Shown here: positions 14,561 through 26,255 of the stretch, one piece after another | Numbering within the stretch: position 1 is the first letter of the stretch | Layout of the letters: each line of letters begins with the position of its first letter | Source: Adiantum capillus-veneris | Taxonomy: Eukaryota > Streptophyta > Polypodiopsida > Polypodiales > Pteridaceae | Length of the DNA stretch: 64,000 nt | Reading direction: 5' to 3' | NCBI GenBank assembly: GCA_014529385.2 | Contig: CM043959.1 | Span: forward strand, 63,751,753-63,815,752 | Position numbers and translations under genes: made by a program | Notes under the pieces: model-generated | What the model was told of the DNA's origin: nothing | Database searches by the model: none | What the model saw: only the letters and a program-made list of their open reading frames with translations

Positions 14561-16264
14561 GGCTCCAAAAATGAGGCATGTAACTTGATCATGGTGCAAA
14601 AAAAACCCCATAATTTGATGGACTTAACAAGTCCCGAATGCAACACATTCTTTTGAATCTTCTTCCAAGTGAACCCATTTTCTGTGATAAGTAGACTTCT
14701 TACAAAGAGGGTACGCAAGACCAGACCCTTATTAGTGACCATGCCAAATAAATTTTAAAAGAGGAAGAAGAATATAGCTCAAACAATAGAGGAACGGATA
14801 TTCCTTGCTACAGTCAAAAGTCTGGCTGCCCTGCATAATATTTGAAATAGCACACTGCAAACCATAAAACAGACTAATCGACATACCTGGCAGATCTCGT
14901 AGCAAAGAATCGAAGCCCTAAGCGAACAGAGAGAGAGCAAGAGCGAGACAGGGCAACAACACATGTGCCTTTAGATGCATTCTGGGTTGAAACTACTTCT
15001 TTGACTCTCGAGCATCTTCAGCTTCGCAACATCCGCGAATGTTCTTTTTTTTCCTCCGTCGCCAGCTTCCCGAGGATGCTACCACACTCTTGTCCCTATT
15101 TTGGTGAACTAATGCACCTTGGTTTTTTTTCTCGCACAATTTTATTGTTCCCTCAGATTCTTGGCATGCAGTGATAGTTGATTTTACCTTCAATCATAGC
15201 AGGACACTTTACTTTCCACGGTTTTCTTCTGTTGTTATATCAGACGCATTGTAGTCATCCACAAGACTATATAACGGTTGTCCATCTATAAAATTCATAT
15301 GATTTAAGAGTCAATATTTGAAGGGCTTCCAACAGATGAATCCTTCATTGTGTAGGGTTCTTTTCCTTGAGAATTTTCTTGCTGAGCAACTTGCGTGTCA
15401 GTGATGGGAAGCGCGGTGGGAAGCACTCTTAGAGACAAATCATTTTTCCGAACCATACACAGAAAGAGGAAAGTTTAGAAGAATGACTTGCATTTTTCTT
15501 CTTTTTACACTATTTCTCTTAAATTTCAAGCGGAATGATTCCTTTTCCTCCCGCTCCTAAGGGGCTTATTGAATTTTCAAGGGGCATGATTGTAAGCTGA
15601 GACACACTTTCCCCATGTGGGAAGGGTTATAGTTTTCAACCTTGCCGATCTGTGCCTATTTTATTTTATTCTTGGCTTTGAGATTTGTGTGTGAGTGCTG
15701 CTATGTGATCTCTTGGTATTTCAGTGTTTGTTGTATCCATTCAAAGATGACCATCGAAAGTCGTTCCTACAACATTTTCTCACAAGAAATTCTCTTTGAG
15801 AGAGTAGTGGTGGAAATCAAACTTTGGATCAAAGTAATAATAGTAATGTTAATCGCGTTAGAGCTTGCCAAAAACAATTTTTTTAACTGAAGAAATTAAG
15901 GGCACACCTAAAGCTCTTTTTTTTTAAGGTCAAAATTCAAAGATTTTCACGTATTCACACTAAAAATTCTAAATTTTGCCGATTTACTTGAAGGAAAGCT
16001 TAGAATCTAGCCGATGTTTTGCTATTTTAGCCAGTTTAAATAATACTGGTGAAATTTTACCACTTTGAGCATGAATACCGACAGAGGCTTCAAATTTTAA
16101 CCCCATCACTTACTAACTCAAATCCTAATCCATGACCTTATTTTCCATAGGAGGATATCTACAAGCAAGTGGCATTGTATTATGAGTTTTGAATGCTTCT
16201 TAGTAGCTATGCCAAATGTATTAAATACTATCCTAAAGACTACTGTAGCACTCATGTAGTAGTA
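14561..16264. other. No gene seen
   Basis: Short frames only; none carries a motif I recognise. Confidence 0.4.
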
Positions 16265-16400
16265 CGTGATATCTCCCATGGAGATGGGAGATGGAATCCA
16301 AGGCCTACATTAATCTAGGGACTTGACATTAAGCGAGCTTTTTTTTTGCAAATGTATACTTGGGTTACTTACCTTTGTACAAAAATTTACTTCTCCACGA
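16265..16400. repeat. Partial copy of the MITE-like repeat at 8645
   Basis: Shares GATGGGAGATGGAATC, then GACATTAAGCGAGC and the TTGGGTTAC / TTTACTT blocks in the same order as 8660-8800. It is diverged and lacks a matching right end. Confidence 0.45.
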
Positions 16401-17159
16401 TGCACTCCATTCATACACAGACTTTGCTTTTATAAATTCTTTATCATTTTAATTACTAAGTGTATTTTTAAGGTGTATATATATATATATATAATGCATG
16501 AATATTTGGATATACATATCTAGCAAGAGTATTTCAAATTTCTATAACACAATCCCCCGCTCTATTCTCGTTCGATAAATGCTCCATTAATAACTTTGCT
16601 TTCTTATGAATTGCTCTCTTTATTTGTGACTCAAGTTCATCTATGCTATTAAGTTGAACTACAAAGTTTTTCTTCTTGCTAAGTTGTCTCACATTTCAGT
16701 TTCAGCAAGGTTATGTATAACTTTTTATTTATGTTCAAGTTCAATTTTAACTTTCCGATTGTCGAGTCAAGGTGCCAACACTGCACATTTTAAACGTGTA
16801 CTCAAACACTCCTATTAAATTGAATTCTAGATCGACAGGAAATTCTTTTCTTTCATGAAAAATTACTAACACAAATTACCATTTGTAGTACTTGTACCTC
16901 TCCCCGTATACCACCAATGGTATATATACTTTCCAATACGGGATACCCTCTTGGAAATTTTATTGAGATGCTTTGTCAATATGCTATGCCGCTACTCTGA
17001 TGACATGAGCTAAGGTGCTTTGGGATCCTGAACAATAATTTGTAAGTACTTTGATATTATGCATAGTGGTGTCAAACACATAGTAAATATTTTTTTTGCT
17101 TTATATCTTGTCTAGTCCATTGGTCACATGCACACAGACTCGTCGATTTCAGCAGTGTG
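16401..17159. other. AT-rich sequence, no gene seen
   Basis: Includes a short (TA)n tract near 16478-16492. Nothing else is supportable. Confidence 0.4.
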
Positions 17160-17345
17160 TCAATACTCATCTGGTGCAGATTCACCGATCTAGGCAGCAC
17201 AACAACAAACTACAGATTATTTTTAAAAAAATTATACCAAATCCAGATTCACCGATTTAGGAAGCATTAGTGCAAATTTTCCAGTTTAGGCAACACGTCT
17301 TATTGGTGTAGATCCGCCAATTTAGGCAACACCAATCACAAAATC
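17160..17345. repeat. Short repeats based on GATTCACCGATTTAGGCA
   Basis: The motif (A/C)GATTCACCGAT(C/T)TAGG-AGCA occurs at about 17170 and 17245, with weaker forms at ~17280 and ~17315 (GATCCGCCAATTTAGGCAAC). Confidence 0.55.
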
Positions 17346-17644
17346 ATGTTGCAGTGGTTGGTCACCACTGTAACTGGTATGATTTTGTTACATGGGTATA
17401 CAAAAGGAAGGATATTTAGATTTGGATTTGGATTCGAAATGGGTATATGTTGCCAGATATTTGGACTTGGTATATGACATTTTCCTGTCGCGACAGTATT
17501 TATGGAATTGGACTTGAGATTGATAAGAATTGCTTATTGAATGATGAGTATGACCAATAATATCCTGATACACAAGGGTATGACATATACTTCTTATTCT
17601 AGTGGTATGGGACACTAGATTAGGTACTATGTGGATGACGACAG

Positions 17645-17812
17645 ACATAAGTATAGGTGGGGTATTGAAGCATCATTGCCAAGCATTTAGATGCATTCTA
17701 GGTTAAAAATGACTAGGTCAAAAACTCACTACTGTTAATAATCGCGATTTTTGCACTTGACCTAAAGTGAGATTTGAGACCATAAGCATGTGTGCTTAGG
17801 TCTTATAAACAT
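17645..17812 (+). repeat. ~170-bp direct repeat, copy 1 (copy 2 at 34500-34666)
   Basis: Shares with 34500-34666 blocks such as GCATCATTGCCAAGCATTTA and TTTTTGCACTTGACCTAAAG. Homology stops at TTAGGTCTT in both. The copies flank the nested region, but this copy lies before a PBS-like site and the other after one, so they are not simply the paired LTRs of one element. Confidence 0.7.
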
Positions 17813-18047
17813 GTCAAGTTTTGTGACGTTTGAATGTCATTTGATGTTGTAAGTGATTTCAGTCATTTGAGTGTAGCTTGAGTTAGATGCGAGTTGTTTG
17901 TTGTTTTCCAATAGATTGACAACCTCTTGTAGCCTCTATGCACTAGTGCAGTCAATTTCGTCCCATGGATTGACAATTATATTCGTGGTTCTTGCTATGT
18001 CTGCAACCAATAAGATAGGAGTGAAGTTAGACACCCGTCCCACATTT

Positions 18048-18065
18048 GGCGCCGCTGTCGGGGAC
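18048..18065 (+). other. Primer-binding-site-like sequence
   Basis: TGGCGCCGCTGTCGGGGA resembles the TGGCGCCGTTGCCGGGGA-type sites after 5' LTRs of many plant gypsy elements. Confidence 0.6.
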
Positions 18066-18227
18066 GAATAGAACTAAACTAGGGAAAACATGAGTGTCTT
18101 GTGTGGTTATCCAATAACTTTCTCTAGGTTTACCTAGAGTTAAACTTTTTATTTAAAACCGTATAGCTTAAGAGTGTCGTCTTTTGTTGTGTAGAGGTAG
18201 CTTGGAACACTACAAGAGGCTATTCAT

Positions 18228-18335
18228 ATTAGCGACGCTCACACACCGACGCTCAAAAAAAAAAATCCCGGCGTCGCTATGAGCGTCGCTAATTTACAAA
18301 GAAAGTAGCGACGCTCATAGCGACGCCGACTGGGC
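18228..18335. promoter_or_regulatory. 5' subterminal AGCGACG motif cluster
   Basis: About seven copies of AGCGACG or its complement CGTCGCT, including the inverted pair CGTCGCTATGAGCGTCGCTA and AGCGACGCTCATAGCGACG. In En/Spm such subterminal repeats are TNPA-binding sites; that role here is by analogy. Confidence 0.75.
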
Positions 18336-18358
18336 TAAAAAAATAACAGAGAGCGCCC

Positions 18359-18387
18359 AAAAACTCAGATCTGAGATCTGAGTTTTT
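18359..18387. repeat. 29-bp palindrome
   Basis: Arms of 14 bases (AAAAACTCAGATCT) flank a single central G, inside the CACTA 5' zone before a (CT)n tract. Confidence 0.8.
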
Positions 18388-18415
18388 CGGCGCCTCAAGC
18401 AAGGAGCAGGTAACG

Positions 18416-18416
<1 letters not shown>

Positions 18417-18476
<60 letters not shown>

Positions 18477-18568
18477 CTCCACAAACACACACACAGACAC
18501 ACGAGGAGAGGAAGGAGAGCCAGGTATGCTCCTTCCCTCTCCTCACTCTCATGTTCCCTTCCCCTCTT

Positions 18569-18609
<41 letters not shown>

Positions 18610-18860
18610 TAGTGTTTTTGAGAGAGAGAGAGAGAGTACAAACATAAACAAAAACGCACACACACATACATAAACAAAGAATGCACACACACATTGAGAG
18701 AGGAAAAGAGAGAGAGAGCATGCATAAACAAAAAACGCACACATTGAGAGAGGAAAAGAGAGAGAGAACATGCATAAACAAAAAACGCACACATTGAGAG
18801 AGGAAAAGAGAGAGAAAACATGCATAAAAAAAAAACGCACACACATTGAGAGAGAAAGAG
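18417..18860. repeat. (CT)n tract and ~55-60-bp tandem repeats in the CACTA 5' region
   Basis: A long CT tract (18417-18471), further CT/GA tracts, then about four copies of a unit containing CGCACACATTGAGAGAGGAA and ATGCATAAACAAAAA (18655-18860). Open frames here are by-products of the repeats. Confidence 0.85.
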
Positions 18861-19059
18861 AGAGAAACTAATTTAACGTCGTAGGAAACTAATTAAAATT
18901 AAAAGACCTAAAGATCTAGCCGACGAGGAGTTGAACTCAAGACCTATTATTCAAGAGGAAAATGGCATAAGCAATCTATCATACTTGGCATGGGTGATAG
19001 AAAGGTAATACCATTTATCTCTTTTTATTGGCACACACATCCACACACGCGCACACACA

Positions 19060-19165
19060 CAAGAAGAAGAGAGTTATAACGTCGTAGGAAACTATCCTAA
19101 AAGACGTTAAAGATTAGGTTAGATGTAGACTTACGTTAAATTAGATTTAGGTTTATTTAAGTTAA
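19060..19165 (+). repeat. Direct repeat bracketing the captured fragment, copy 1
   Basis: AAGAAGAGAGTTATAACGTC followed by GTAGGAAACTATCC and a run of TTAGATTTAGGTTTA. The same string of blocks recurs at 19805-19915. Confidence 0.8.
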
Positions 19166-19277
19166 ATTAGATTTAGGTTTATTTAAGTTAAATTAGATTA
19201 GATTTAGGTTTATTTTTAATTAGATTTACGTTTATTTACGCTAGATTTAGATTTACGTTATATTAGATTAGATTTAG

Positions 19278-19640
19278 GTCTCCATAGACTGCGATGCCTT
19301 CATGAAGCGGGTGAAGAAAGCCCTCAATGGAATATAGGGTATTGCTGCCTTCACTCATGGTGGGCTCCGTCGATCCAAAAGTACTGGTGAAATGTCTTCA
19401 GAAGATAGGGAAGAAGGTGGATCTTCAGGGTGGCAAGAGTCACTACATCCCCGACACAATGACCATCTAGACAACCTCTAGTCATTCAACAGCAACTTCA
19501 AAGTTAGTAACAAGAGCAAGAACGGTCTAAAGGGCCAATTGCTGTCGTCAGATGTGGATGGAGATGAGGCAGCGTCACCGTCGGAAGTTAACTCTCACAT
19601 CTTTAGTGATGAGAATGCCAACTCTTGCCGAGTTATGTGA
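19278..19640 (+). pseudogene. Captured fragment of a heavy-metal-associated isoprenylated (HIPP-type) protein gene
   Basis: Reading from 19278 gives VSIDCDAFMKRVKKALNGI, the start of an HMA metal-binding domain. Its second metal-ligand cysteine is replaced by Phe (CDAF where CxxC is expected) and a TAG follows. A frame change then gives VDPKVLVKCLQKIGKK, the usual second half of an HMA domain. After more breaks an acidic/serine-rich tail in a further frame ends CRVM-stop at 19640, a C-terminal CaaX box as in HIPPs. So a start-less copy of a host gene lies inside the CACTA element, upstream of its transposase and between two direct repeats. HIPPs bind metals and are lipid-anchored; this copy cannot make a full protein. 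The domain call is firm, the exact parent gene unknown. Confidence 0.75.
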
Positions 19641-19781
19641 AAAATTATGTGTTAAATCAGTTTTAAGGTTCTTATAATCCCTGTTAGTTTAGTTCTTTGT
19701 TTTTAATATAACATAATTTACATTAGATTTAGATTTATGTTATATTAGATTAGACTGAGGTTTATTTAGGTTTATTTAGGT

Positions 19782-19804
<23 letters not shown>

Positions 19805-19814
<10 letters not shown>

Positions 19815-19915
19815 AGAAGAAGAGAGTTTTAACGTCGTAGGAAACTATCCCAAAAGACGTTAAAGATTAGGTTAGATGTAGACTTACGTTAAATTAGATT
19901 TAGGTTTATTTTTAG
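19805..19915 (+). repeat. Direct repeat bracketing the captured fragment, copy 2
   Basis: Same blocks as 19060-19165, preceded here by a (CA)n tract (19786-19814). Confidence 0.8.
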
Positions 19916-20245
19916 TTAGATTTACGTTTATTTAAATTTACGCTTATTTACGTTAGATCGAGTCCATGCAAGAATTACTTACGGTTTAGGGTTTACAGTT
20001 AGACGAACAGTGAAAAGATCTACTGTGAAAAGATGTTAAGATGCTGTGAAGTGCTACAGCTAGAGAAGAGGCAAAGGGGTTTTGTCCACTACATGCAGTA
20101 TCATGTAGACGTGGGTGTGTAGATTTCTTGTACGCACAAATATAGGTATTGACCAATAAAGACGAGATTATAACCCGGTGGTTCTGATCTCCGTGCACCT
20201 CTAGACCGAGGTGTGCGGGGATTGGACATGACTAGAGAATGTGAG

Positions 20246-20246
<1 letters not shown>

Positions 20247-20288
<42 letters not shown>
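20247..20288. repeat. (GA)n microsatellite upstream of the transposase gene
   Basis: Uninterrupted GA tract about 65 bases before the first recognisable transposase codons. Confidence 0.95.
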
Positions 20289-20291
<3 letters not shown>

Positions 20292-20353
20292 GACAAAGAA
20301 TGCCGATAGAATATTAAATTTGTTGTCCAAGTTATAAGATTTTTATCCTCATT

Positions 20354-23300
20354 TTGAGTAGTGACGAGGATGTGGGACCGTCCAACCGAAACACCTATCT
20401 CTCAACGAGGGTCTTATGTCCTTGTAATCAATGCAAGCATGTTGTGCGACGGACAAGACGTGTTTCTTTGCAGCACGTTCGCGAATTTGGCGAGTTCGAT
20501 CCATCTATTATAGATCGAGTTGTTGCCAATTATAACTCGTCGGACTCTGACACTGGCCAACAAGCCGCAATCTTGCAACCCAATAGACGTGTTCGCAGGC
20601 GCTTTGGTCAAGCAGCATATGTGAGGCCACAAGATGTAGCCTCTGACAGCTCGGGGGATGATCATGCAGAGCACATTCCCAACGAGGCAATGTTTGAGCC
20701 CGAGATTGATGAAATGATCGAGACGATCATGGATTCAGAAAGGCTTATCTATGATGATATGAAAAGTGAAGCCGATACGCCATTGTATAATGGAGCACGT
20801 ATGTCTAGATTGAAAGCACTCCTGATTCTTCTCAACATGCAGGCAAAGTTTGGATGGAGTGACACTAGCGTCACAGCGCTTTTCAGGTGATCTATTACAA
20901 TTAGTTTACTTTAATAAAACTCTAAATGTATAATGATCTGATAGATTTTTACACGACTGTATCGTATTTTTATGTTGTGTAGATTGCCTAAAGAGCACAT
21001 ACTACTAGCTGACAATGTGATGCCAGATTCCCGAGATGAAGCAAGAAAGATTTTGCGAAACTTGGGGATGGATTATAATTCTATCCACGCTTGTCCTAAT
21101 GACTGCATTCTTTTCAGAGGGGAATACATAGACATAGAGAAGTGTCCGAAATGTGATTCCGAAAGATATCGAGTAGATATCCACAGGAAAAAAATTCCAC
21201 AAAAGGTTTTGTGACATTTTCCTCTGCTTCCTCGCATCAAGCATTTCTTCGAATGTAAGTCCATGGCCGCCCTAGCATCATGGCATGAGGAGAATAAATC
21301 TTCGGATGGTGTGCTACGAATTCCTGCAGATTGCGCAGCCTGGAAACATATAGATGGAACATGGTCGGATTTTGCCAGGGAAGCTCGAAATTTGCGCTTA
21401 GGCCTGGCTATGGATGGCGTAAATCCATTTGGTCAAAGATCAACATCTTATAGTGTATGGCCCGTTGTCATCGTCAACTACAACATTCCCCCGTGGTTGA
21501 CTACGAAGAAGGGGCACCTATGGCTAAGCTTGATATTGCCAGGGCGATATAAAGTGGGGAATATGGATGTGTATCTTCGTCCACTATTGGAAGAGCTACA
21601 ACAATTGTGGATTGGCATAGAGGTGGTGGATATGAGCCGACACATAGGACGACGGAATGCTTTGATCAGAGGCATTCTAATGTGGACCATGCATGACTAT
21701 CCCGGGCTAACAGAATGCTCAGGTGATCTATTGACACTCCTCACTCAGACACTGTAAATCTTGTTTTTTCCCATAGTTGATCTATTATCATGTGTATACA
21801 TGCAGGGCTTCAAACAAGCGGATACACAGCATGTGTCACATGTGGACCTAGACTGAATGCACGTAGGGCGCCCTCACTGAAGAAGCAAATCTACGAAGTT
21901 CATCAAGCGTATCTTCCAGAGAATCATGTGTTACGCGACGGCTTTTTGGGAAGAGAGCCACCAAGGATGTCTGCACAAGCATGGTTAGAGCAAAAGGAGA
22001 TGTGTGATGACGGATTGCCTCCAGGGATGAAGAGACTATCTCTATGGTACGAGTTACCATACTGGCCCCGACTCATGATCAATCACTTGCTCGATCCAAT
22101 GCACATATTCAAGAATGTGGACTATCTACTATGGGACCATCTGACCGGTAAGAAAGATACTTTGGGAGCCAGAGTTGACCTTAGAAATGTGGATCGTATG
22201 GAGAAATATTGGCCGCAAACAGCGTCTGATGGATCGATAAAACTCCCTAAAGCACCATGGATTTTCACAGGATCCCAAGAACACAAAGTAAAAGAGACCA
22301 TTCGATCTTTGCGGACCCCCACTGGCGTAATGCACTCGCTCCGAACGTGTTTTACTAAAGAAGGAAAGCCTACCGGTTTGAAGTCACACGATTGGCATAA
22401 AATGTGTCAGGTACGTTCATAGTGGACTTTAATATCATTGCATAAAATGTGGACTTTAATATCATTGCTGCACATACTTTACAGTTTATTTTACCGGTTG
22501 CCATTGAGGGATGTTTGTCTTTCGACATCCGTAACACAATCTACAAACTTGCAAAGCTGGTGCAATGGATCTCACAAAAGGAGATCAACGTAGACTCCAT
22601 ACCATTCGCCAAACTAAATGCTGCGGAGCTTGTGTGCATGTTTGAGAAACATTTTCCTACTACCATGCTAACCATTCAGGTGCGTCTTCTTGTTCACATA
22701 GTTGATGAGGTGGAAATAGCTGGCACAGTTCATTCCAGATGGATGTTCTTCTTAGAACGTTTCATGAAAACGCTTAAGGGATATGTGCGTCAAAAGGCAC
22801 GTCCGGAGGGTAGCATGGCAGAAGGTTGGTTGGTATCAGAGTCCCTAGTGTACATTGGAGAGTGGCTAGACGGATTTGATAAAGTCCGGGACACGCTATG
22901 GCGAACCATAGATGATGAGCGCATATCTGGGATTTTCATGTGCAATCTCGGTGTTGAGAAGAAGATGACGGAAGATCTAGAGGCTAAAATCAACCGATTT
23001 TGCATGCTTCACAATCCAGTGATGCAAAAGTGGATTTCACAATATGAGGATGCAAAGCAAGAGCGACAAAGGGCACGAATCGAGTGGAGACGGGGAAGAC
23101 GACCACCGATGCACTATCCAACGGTTCTGGAGAGCCTACCAACCTTCATGAGCTTAAGATGGTTGCACAACCAATTGAAAAGCACACAACAATGCGGTGA
23201 CGAAGTGACTGAGGAAGAGTGGGAGTACTCTCGGGGGTTGCGCGACCAAGGTAAGTTTGCAATGTACGACTAGCTAGTGACTTTATTTCTAAACGTTTGA

Positions 23301-24083
23301 ACGGCCACTCATAATCTTTGTTCGTTGTAGTATAAGTCATACACAGCAGCATGGTGTAAAGGTCGACATTTTAGGGTGGAACGAATCGACAAAAAGCGTT
23401 TTACTCAAGATTGTGGAATCATGGCAAAATTTGAACAGTCTAGTCGACGACGTTCCTCTGATGCAGATCCTGTGGTGGCGGAACTCACTTACTTCGGCAC
23501 GCTGCAAGAGATTTTGAGGATCGATTACAGAGGATTTTTTGTCGACTTGTTCGACGTGCAATGGTTCAAGATAATCATGGAGGGTAGCAACACTACTGTG
23601 CGTAGAGGAGAGTCTGGTTTTCTTGAGGTGGATTCTACTAAGAAATGGACTGACCTAAGAGACACTTTCGTACTACCCGAGCATTATGAACAAGTAAGTA
23701 TGTAAATAGTTAACATCCCCCTTTTACAAGTTATCTGCTTGAAAGCTCTCATGTAAGTTATGTGGCTCTGGCAGGTAATATTTCATCCTACAAAGTCTAC
23801 ATCAAACTGGTGGTACGTCATAGAGGTAGCCCCTCGTAGTGCAAGGATGTATGAAGGCTACCATGTGCTAATCACAACGGCATCAATCGAGGAGATCAGA
23901 GAAGATGCTCAATCCGAAGCCGCTGCGGTGGTGCCAGACGAGCATCAAGATGCTACTACTCTATATGGGGTGCATGCAGAGGAGCTACAAAATGAAACAG
24001 AGGATATGTGTTTAAACGGAGAGCTCTATATAGATATAGGAAGTTATGTTGAGTTATGCGAGGATCAGAGAGAGATCTCTTAA
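20354..24083 (+). pseudogene. TNPD-like CACTA transposase gene, six exons, broken
   Basis: The catalytic transposase of the CACTA element. Exons inferred from splice sites and family blocks: ~20354-20886, 20983-21722, 21806-22410, 22485-23250, 23331-23693 and 23775-24083. Blocks in order: an N-terminal zinc-finger-like CPCNQCK region; CPNDCILFRGEY and CPKCDSERY; Transposase_21-type core with LLDPMHIFKNV, whose Asp is the conserved acidic residue; a DUF4218-like region (LPVAIEGCLS); a DUF4216-like region (VDLFDVQWFKI); and a WWYVIEVAPR end. An in-frame TGA at 21212-21214 falls where Arg is usual (a CGA-to-TGA change would explain it). The join of exons 4 and 5 at the visible GT/AG sites is out of phase by one base. 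The first exon has no evident ATG in frame, so the true start is unresolved. Upstream and downstream exons are otherwise well preserved, so the inactivation looks recent. Confidence 0.88.
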
Positions 24084-24355
24084 AGCCACAAATATTGTAT
24101 TTGAACAATTTTGCTCCGTGTTGTAAAAGCTCTGGCTCTCTAAGTACCTTCCATGGTGTATAACGCTCTTTTCTACCCGCGCTCATATCTTTTGATTGAA
24201 AATTCTGAGTTTTTGACTTGCCTCTTCTATCACTCAATTCATTGCGTCATTGTATTTATATGCGTCATTACGTCATTGTATTTAATGGTCTTTGCGTCAT
24301 TGTCTACGCTATTCATTCAATATTAAGTTTAAATATTCGTGTGTTCAATGCAGGT

Positions 24356-25696
24356 ATGGATGATGAGGAGTTTCTTTCTTCTTTGTCACCGCAGCAGAGA
24401 CAGTGGTACGTGGAGCGTCATCGCTCTAGCGCATCATCGCGCATTCCTACTCCATCCGCATCTCCCTCTATTTCGGAGCATTCGGCGCGCTCCGAAGCTT
24501 CGGCGTCGACGAGACGAGCTTCACACTCGTCTAGACACCGGCGCTCTAGTGGTGGCGGTGGTGGTGGCGGTTGTTGTGGGGATTCCGCCACCGATGCCTC
24601 CACACCGCCTCGTGTTCGACAAGGCTTTTTACGCTCCCCTTCTTTGCCGGCCCCCACACCAGCCACAGCATCGCCATCTACGCCAGGTTTTGCACGGCTG
24701 ACTGTTCCTAGTAGCTACACACCTCTACCTACTCCGCCAGGAGCCACCCCACTCGACACTCCTCGCTTCGGGGCCCAGACGCCGGTGGAAACACCTGACG
24801 TCCGTACCCCCATCGACACGCAGCTAGAGACCCCTGCTGGGACACCGAGGTTTACGCGTCACCGGCCAGAGGGCTTGCCTTACTCCGTCGACTTCAACGG
24901 CGGCATCATCATGGATGATGACGGCAAGAAGGTGATCTCGCGTATGCGTGGTCTTTGCTCTCAGCTGTTTAGACACTACATACTAAACAAATGGAGTGAA
25001 GTACCAAGTGATTTAAAAAACAGAGTCATCAGCATACTTCATGATGAGTTTCCCGTTCCAACACAGGATCAGCGCTTCAATGAAGACCTGATGAAGATTC
25101 GAATGCGCAAATACTGCAAACACAAGCGTTCCGAAGTGCAAAAAGCAATCAAGCATGGGTGGAACAGGCCAGATTGGCTGGCCAAAGAAGATTGGAAGAA
25201 TGCGAAGGAAGCAGCGCGCGAGAATCCCGACAAGTGGAAGCAACAAAAGGATGCAGCCAGCGCGCGAGTAGAGGCAGGGAGCTCGCACCACTTGGGGAGC
25301 GGTGGATGGGCATCATTTGAGGCCGATTTTGTAAGTGTTTTCGCATTGCTCTTTATGTTCGATAGTTTAGGGTTTATGAGTTTTTTAATTCTAACATAAT
25401 GAATTCTTTGTATGTTTTGACAGTGGTCGATGACAGGATGTGATCCCACACCGTACGAGCGCGAGTACGCAAGCAGGAAGGGCTTAAACGCCCTGATGGA
25501 CATTCTCAGTTCTCGCGGCGGCATGGTTAGTATTAGGGTTTACTCTTTTCTATTTTTTGTATTGTTTTATAAATGTCGTTATATGTTTGTACTTACTGAA
25601 AGCTGTCTTATTGTCTTTTTTTGCAAAATCCGACAGATACGCCGCTTGGACGCGATGAGACGTCTGACTAAACGACGTCAGTTTAGCCGTAGCTAG
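24356..25696 (+). CDS. Second CACTA gene (Ptta/En-Spm plant transposase type), three exons
   Basis: Exons 24356-25330, 25424-25525 and 25637-25696 join in phase with GT/AG sites and give 378 residues from ATG (MDDEEFLSSL) to stop. Residues ~20-200 are low-complexity Ser/Pro/Thr-rich with a Gly run. The C-terminal half (DLKNRVISILHDEF, RKYCKHKRSEVQKAI, HHLGSGGWASFEADF) resembles the plant transposase family found as the partner ORF of TNPD in CACTA elements, thought to bind the subterminal motifs. An AG just before the ATG suggests a 5' UTR intron and possible co-transcription with TNPD. No disruption is seen, unlike TNPD. The family call is from recollection of conserved blocks; the role is inferred from family. 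Confidence 0.75.
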
Positions 25697-26039
25697 ATAG
25701 CATTTGTTTAGGGTTTCTCATAGCTTATGTATCATGAGACGGATTTTATACGTCTTTTTGAACCATGTATATTATTACATTTGTCACCACAGTTCATTTT
25801 GCCAATCAATTCTTTATGCCTATGATGTTGTACAATTGTCATTATTACATTTGTCAATCAATTCATTTTGCCTATGATGTGTACAATTGTCAATTTTACG
25901 CTTGTCAATTTTGCAAACAATGCGTCTTGTGGGTGACTATTTTGGGTCTATTATCTACCCTTGCACTTTTTTTAAAAAGTGAATCAAGTACAATATGGTT
26001 GATGGGTGGCAGGGCATTCAATGCCCTGTCACCAAAAAA

Positions 26040-26255
26040 AAATTATCTCGGGCGTCGCTATTTAGCGTCGCTATAGACTTCTATGTAAACGTCGCTATAA
26101 CCGTCGCTATGACCTTCGCTATCAGCGTCTCTATATAGCGACGCTCATAGCGATGCATATAGCAACGCTCTCGTAGCGACGCTATTAGCGACGGTTTTAG
26201 CGACGCCGGGGATTATAAAAACCCAGTGTATTTCCGTCGCTAACAGCGTCACAAG
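26040..26255. promoter_or_regulatory. 3' subterminal AGCGACG/CGTCGCT motif cluster
   Basis: More than ten copies of CGTCGCT or AGCGACG in both orientations within 215 bases of the right end, mirroring the left subterminal zone. Confidence 0.8.

Noticed and set aside
14121-14574. Overlapping plus-strand frames of ~100-127 codons
   Set aside because: They come from the repeated arms of the foldback element; the protein text repeats because the DNA does.
18289-18846. Minus-strand open frames of up to 185 codons
   Set aside because: They consist of translated CT/CA microsatellites and short tandem repeats; no domain, and they overlap the CACTA 5' zone.
24339-24701. 120-codon plus frame and 82-codon minus frame over the second CACTA gene
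   Set aside because: Alternative frames of the Ser/Pro-rich exon; the spliced frame has the conserved C-terminal blocks.
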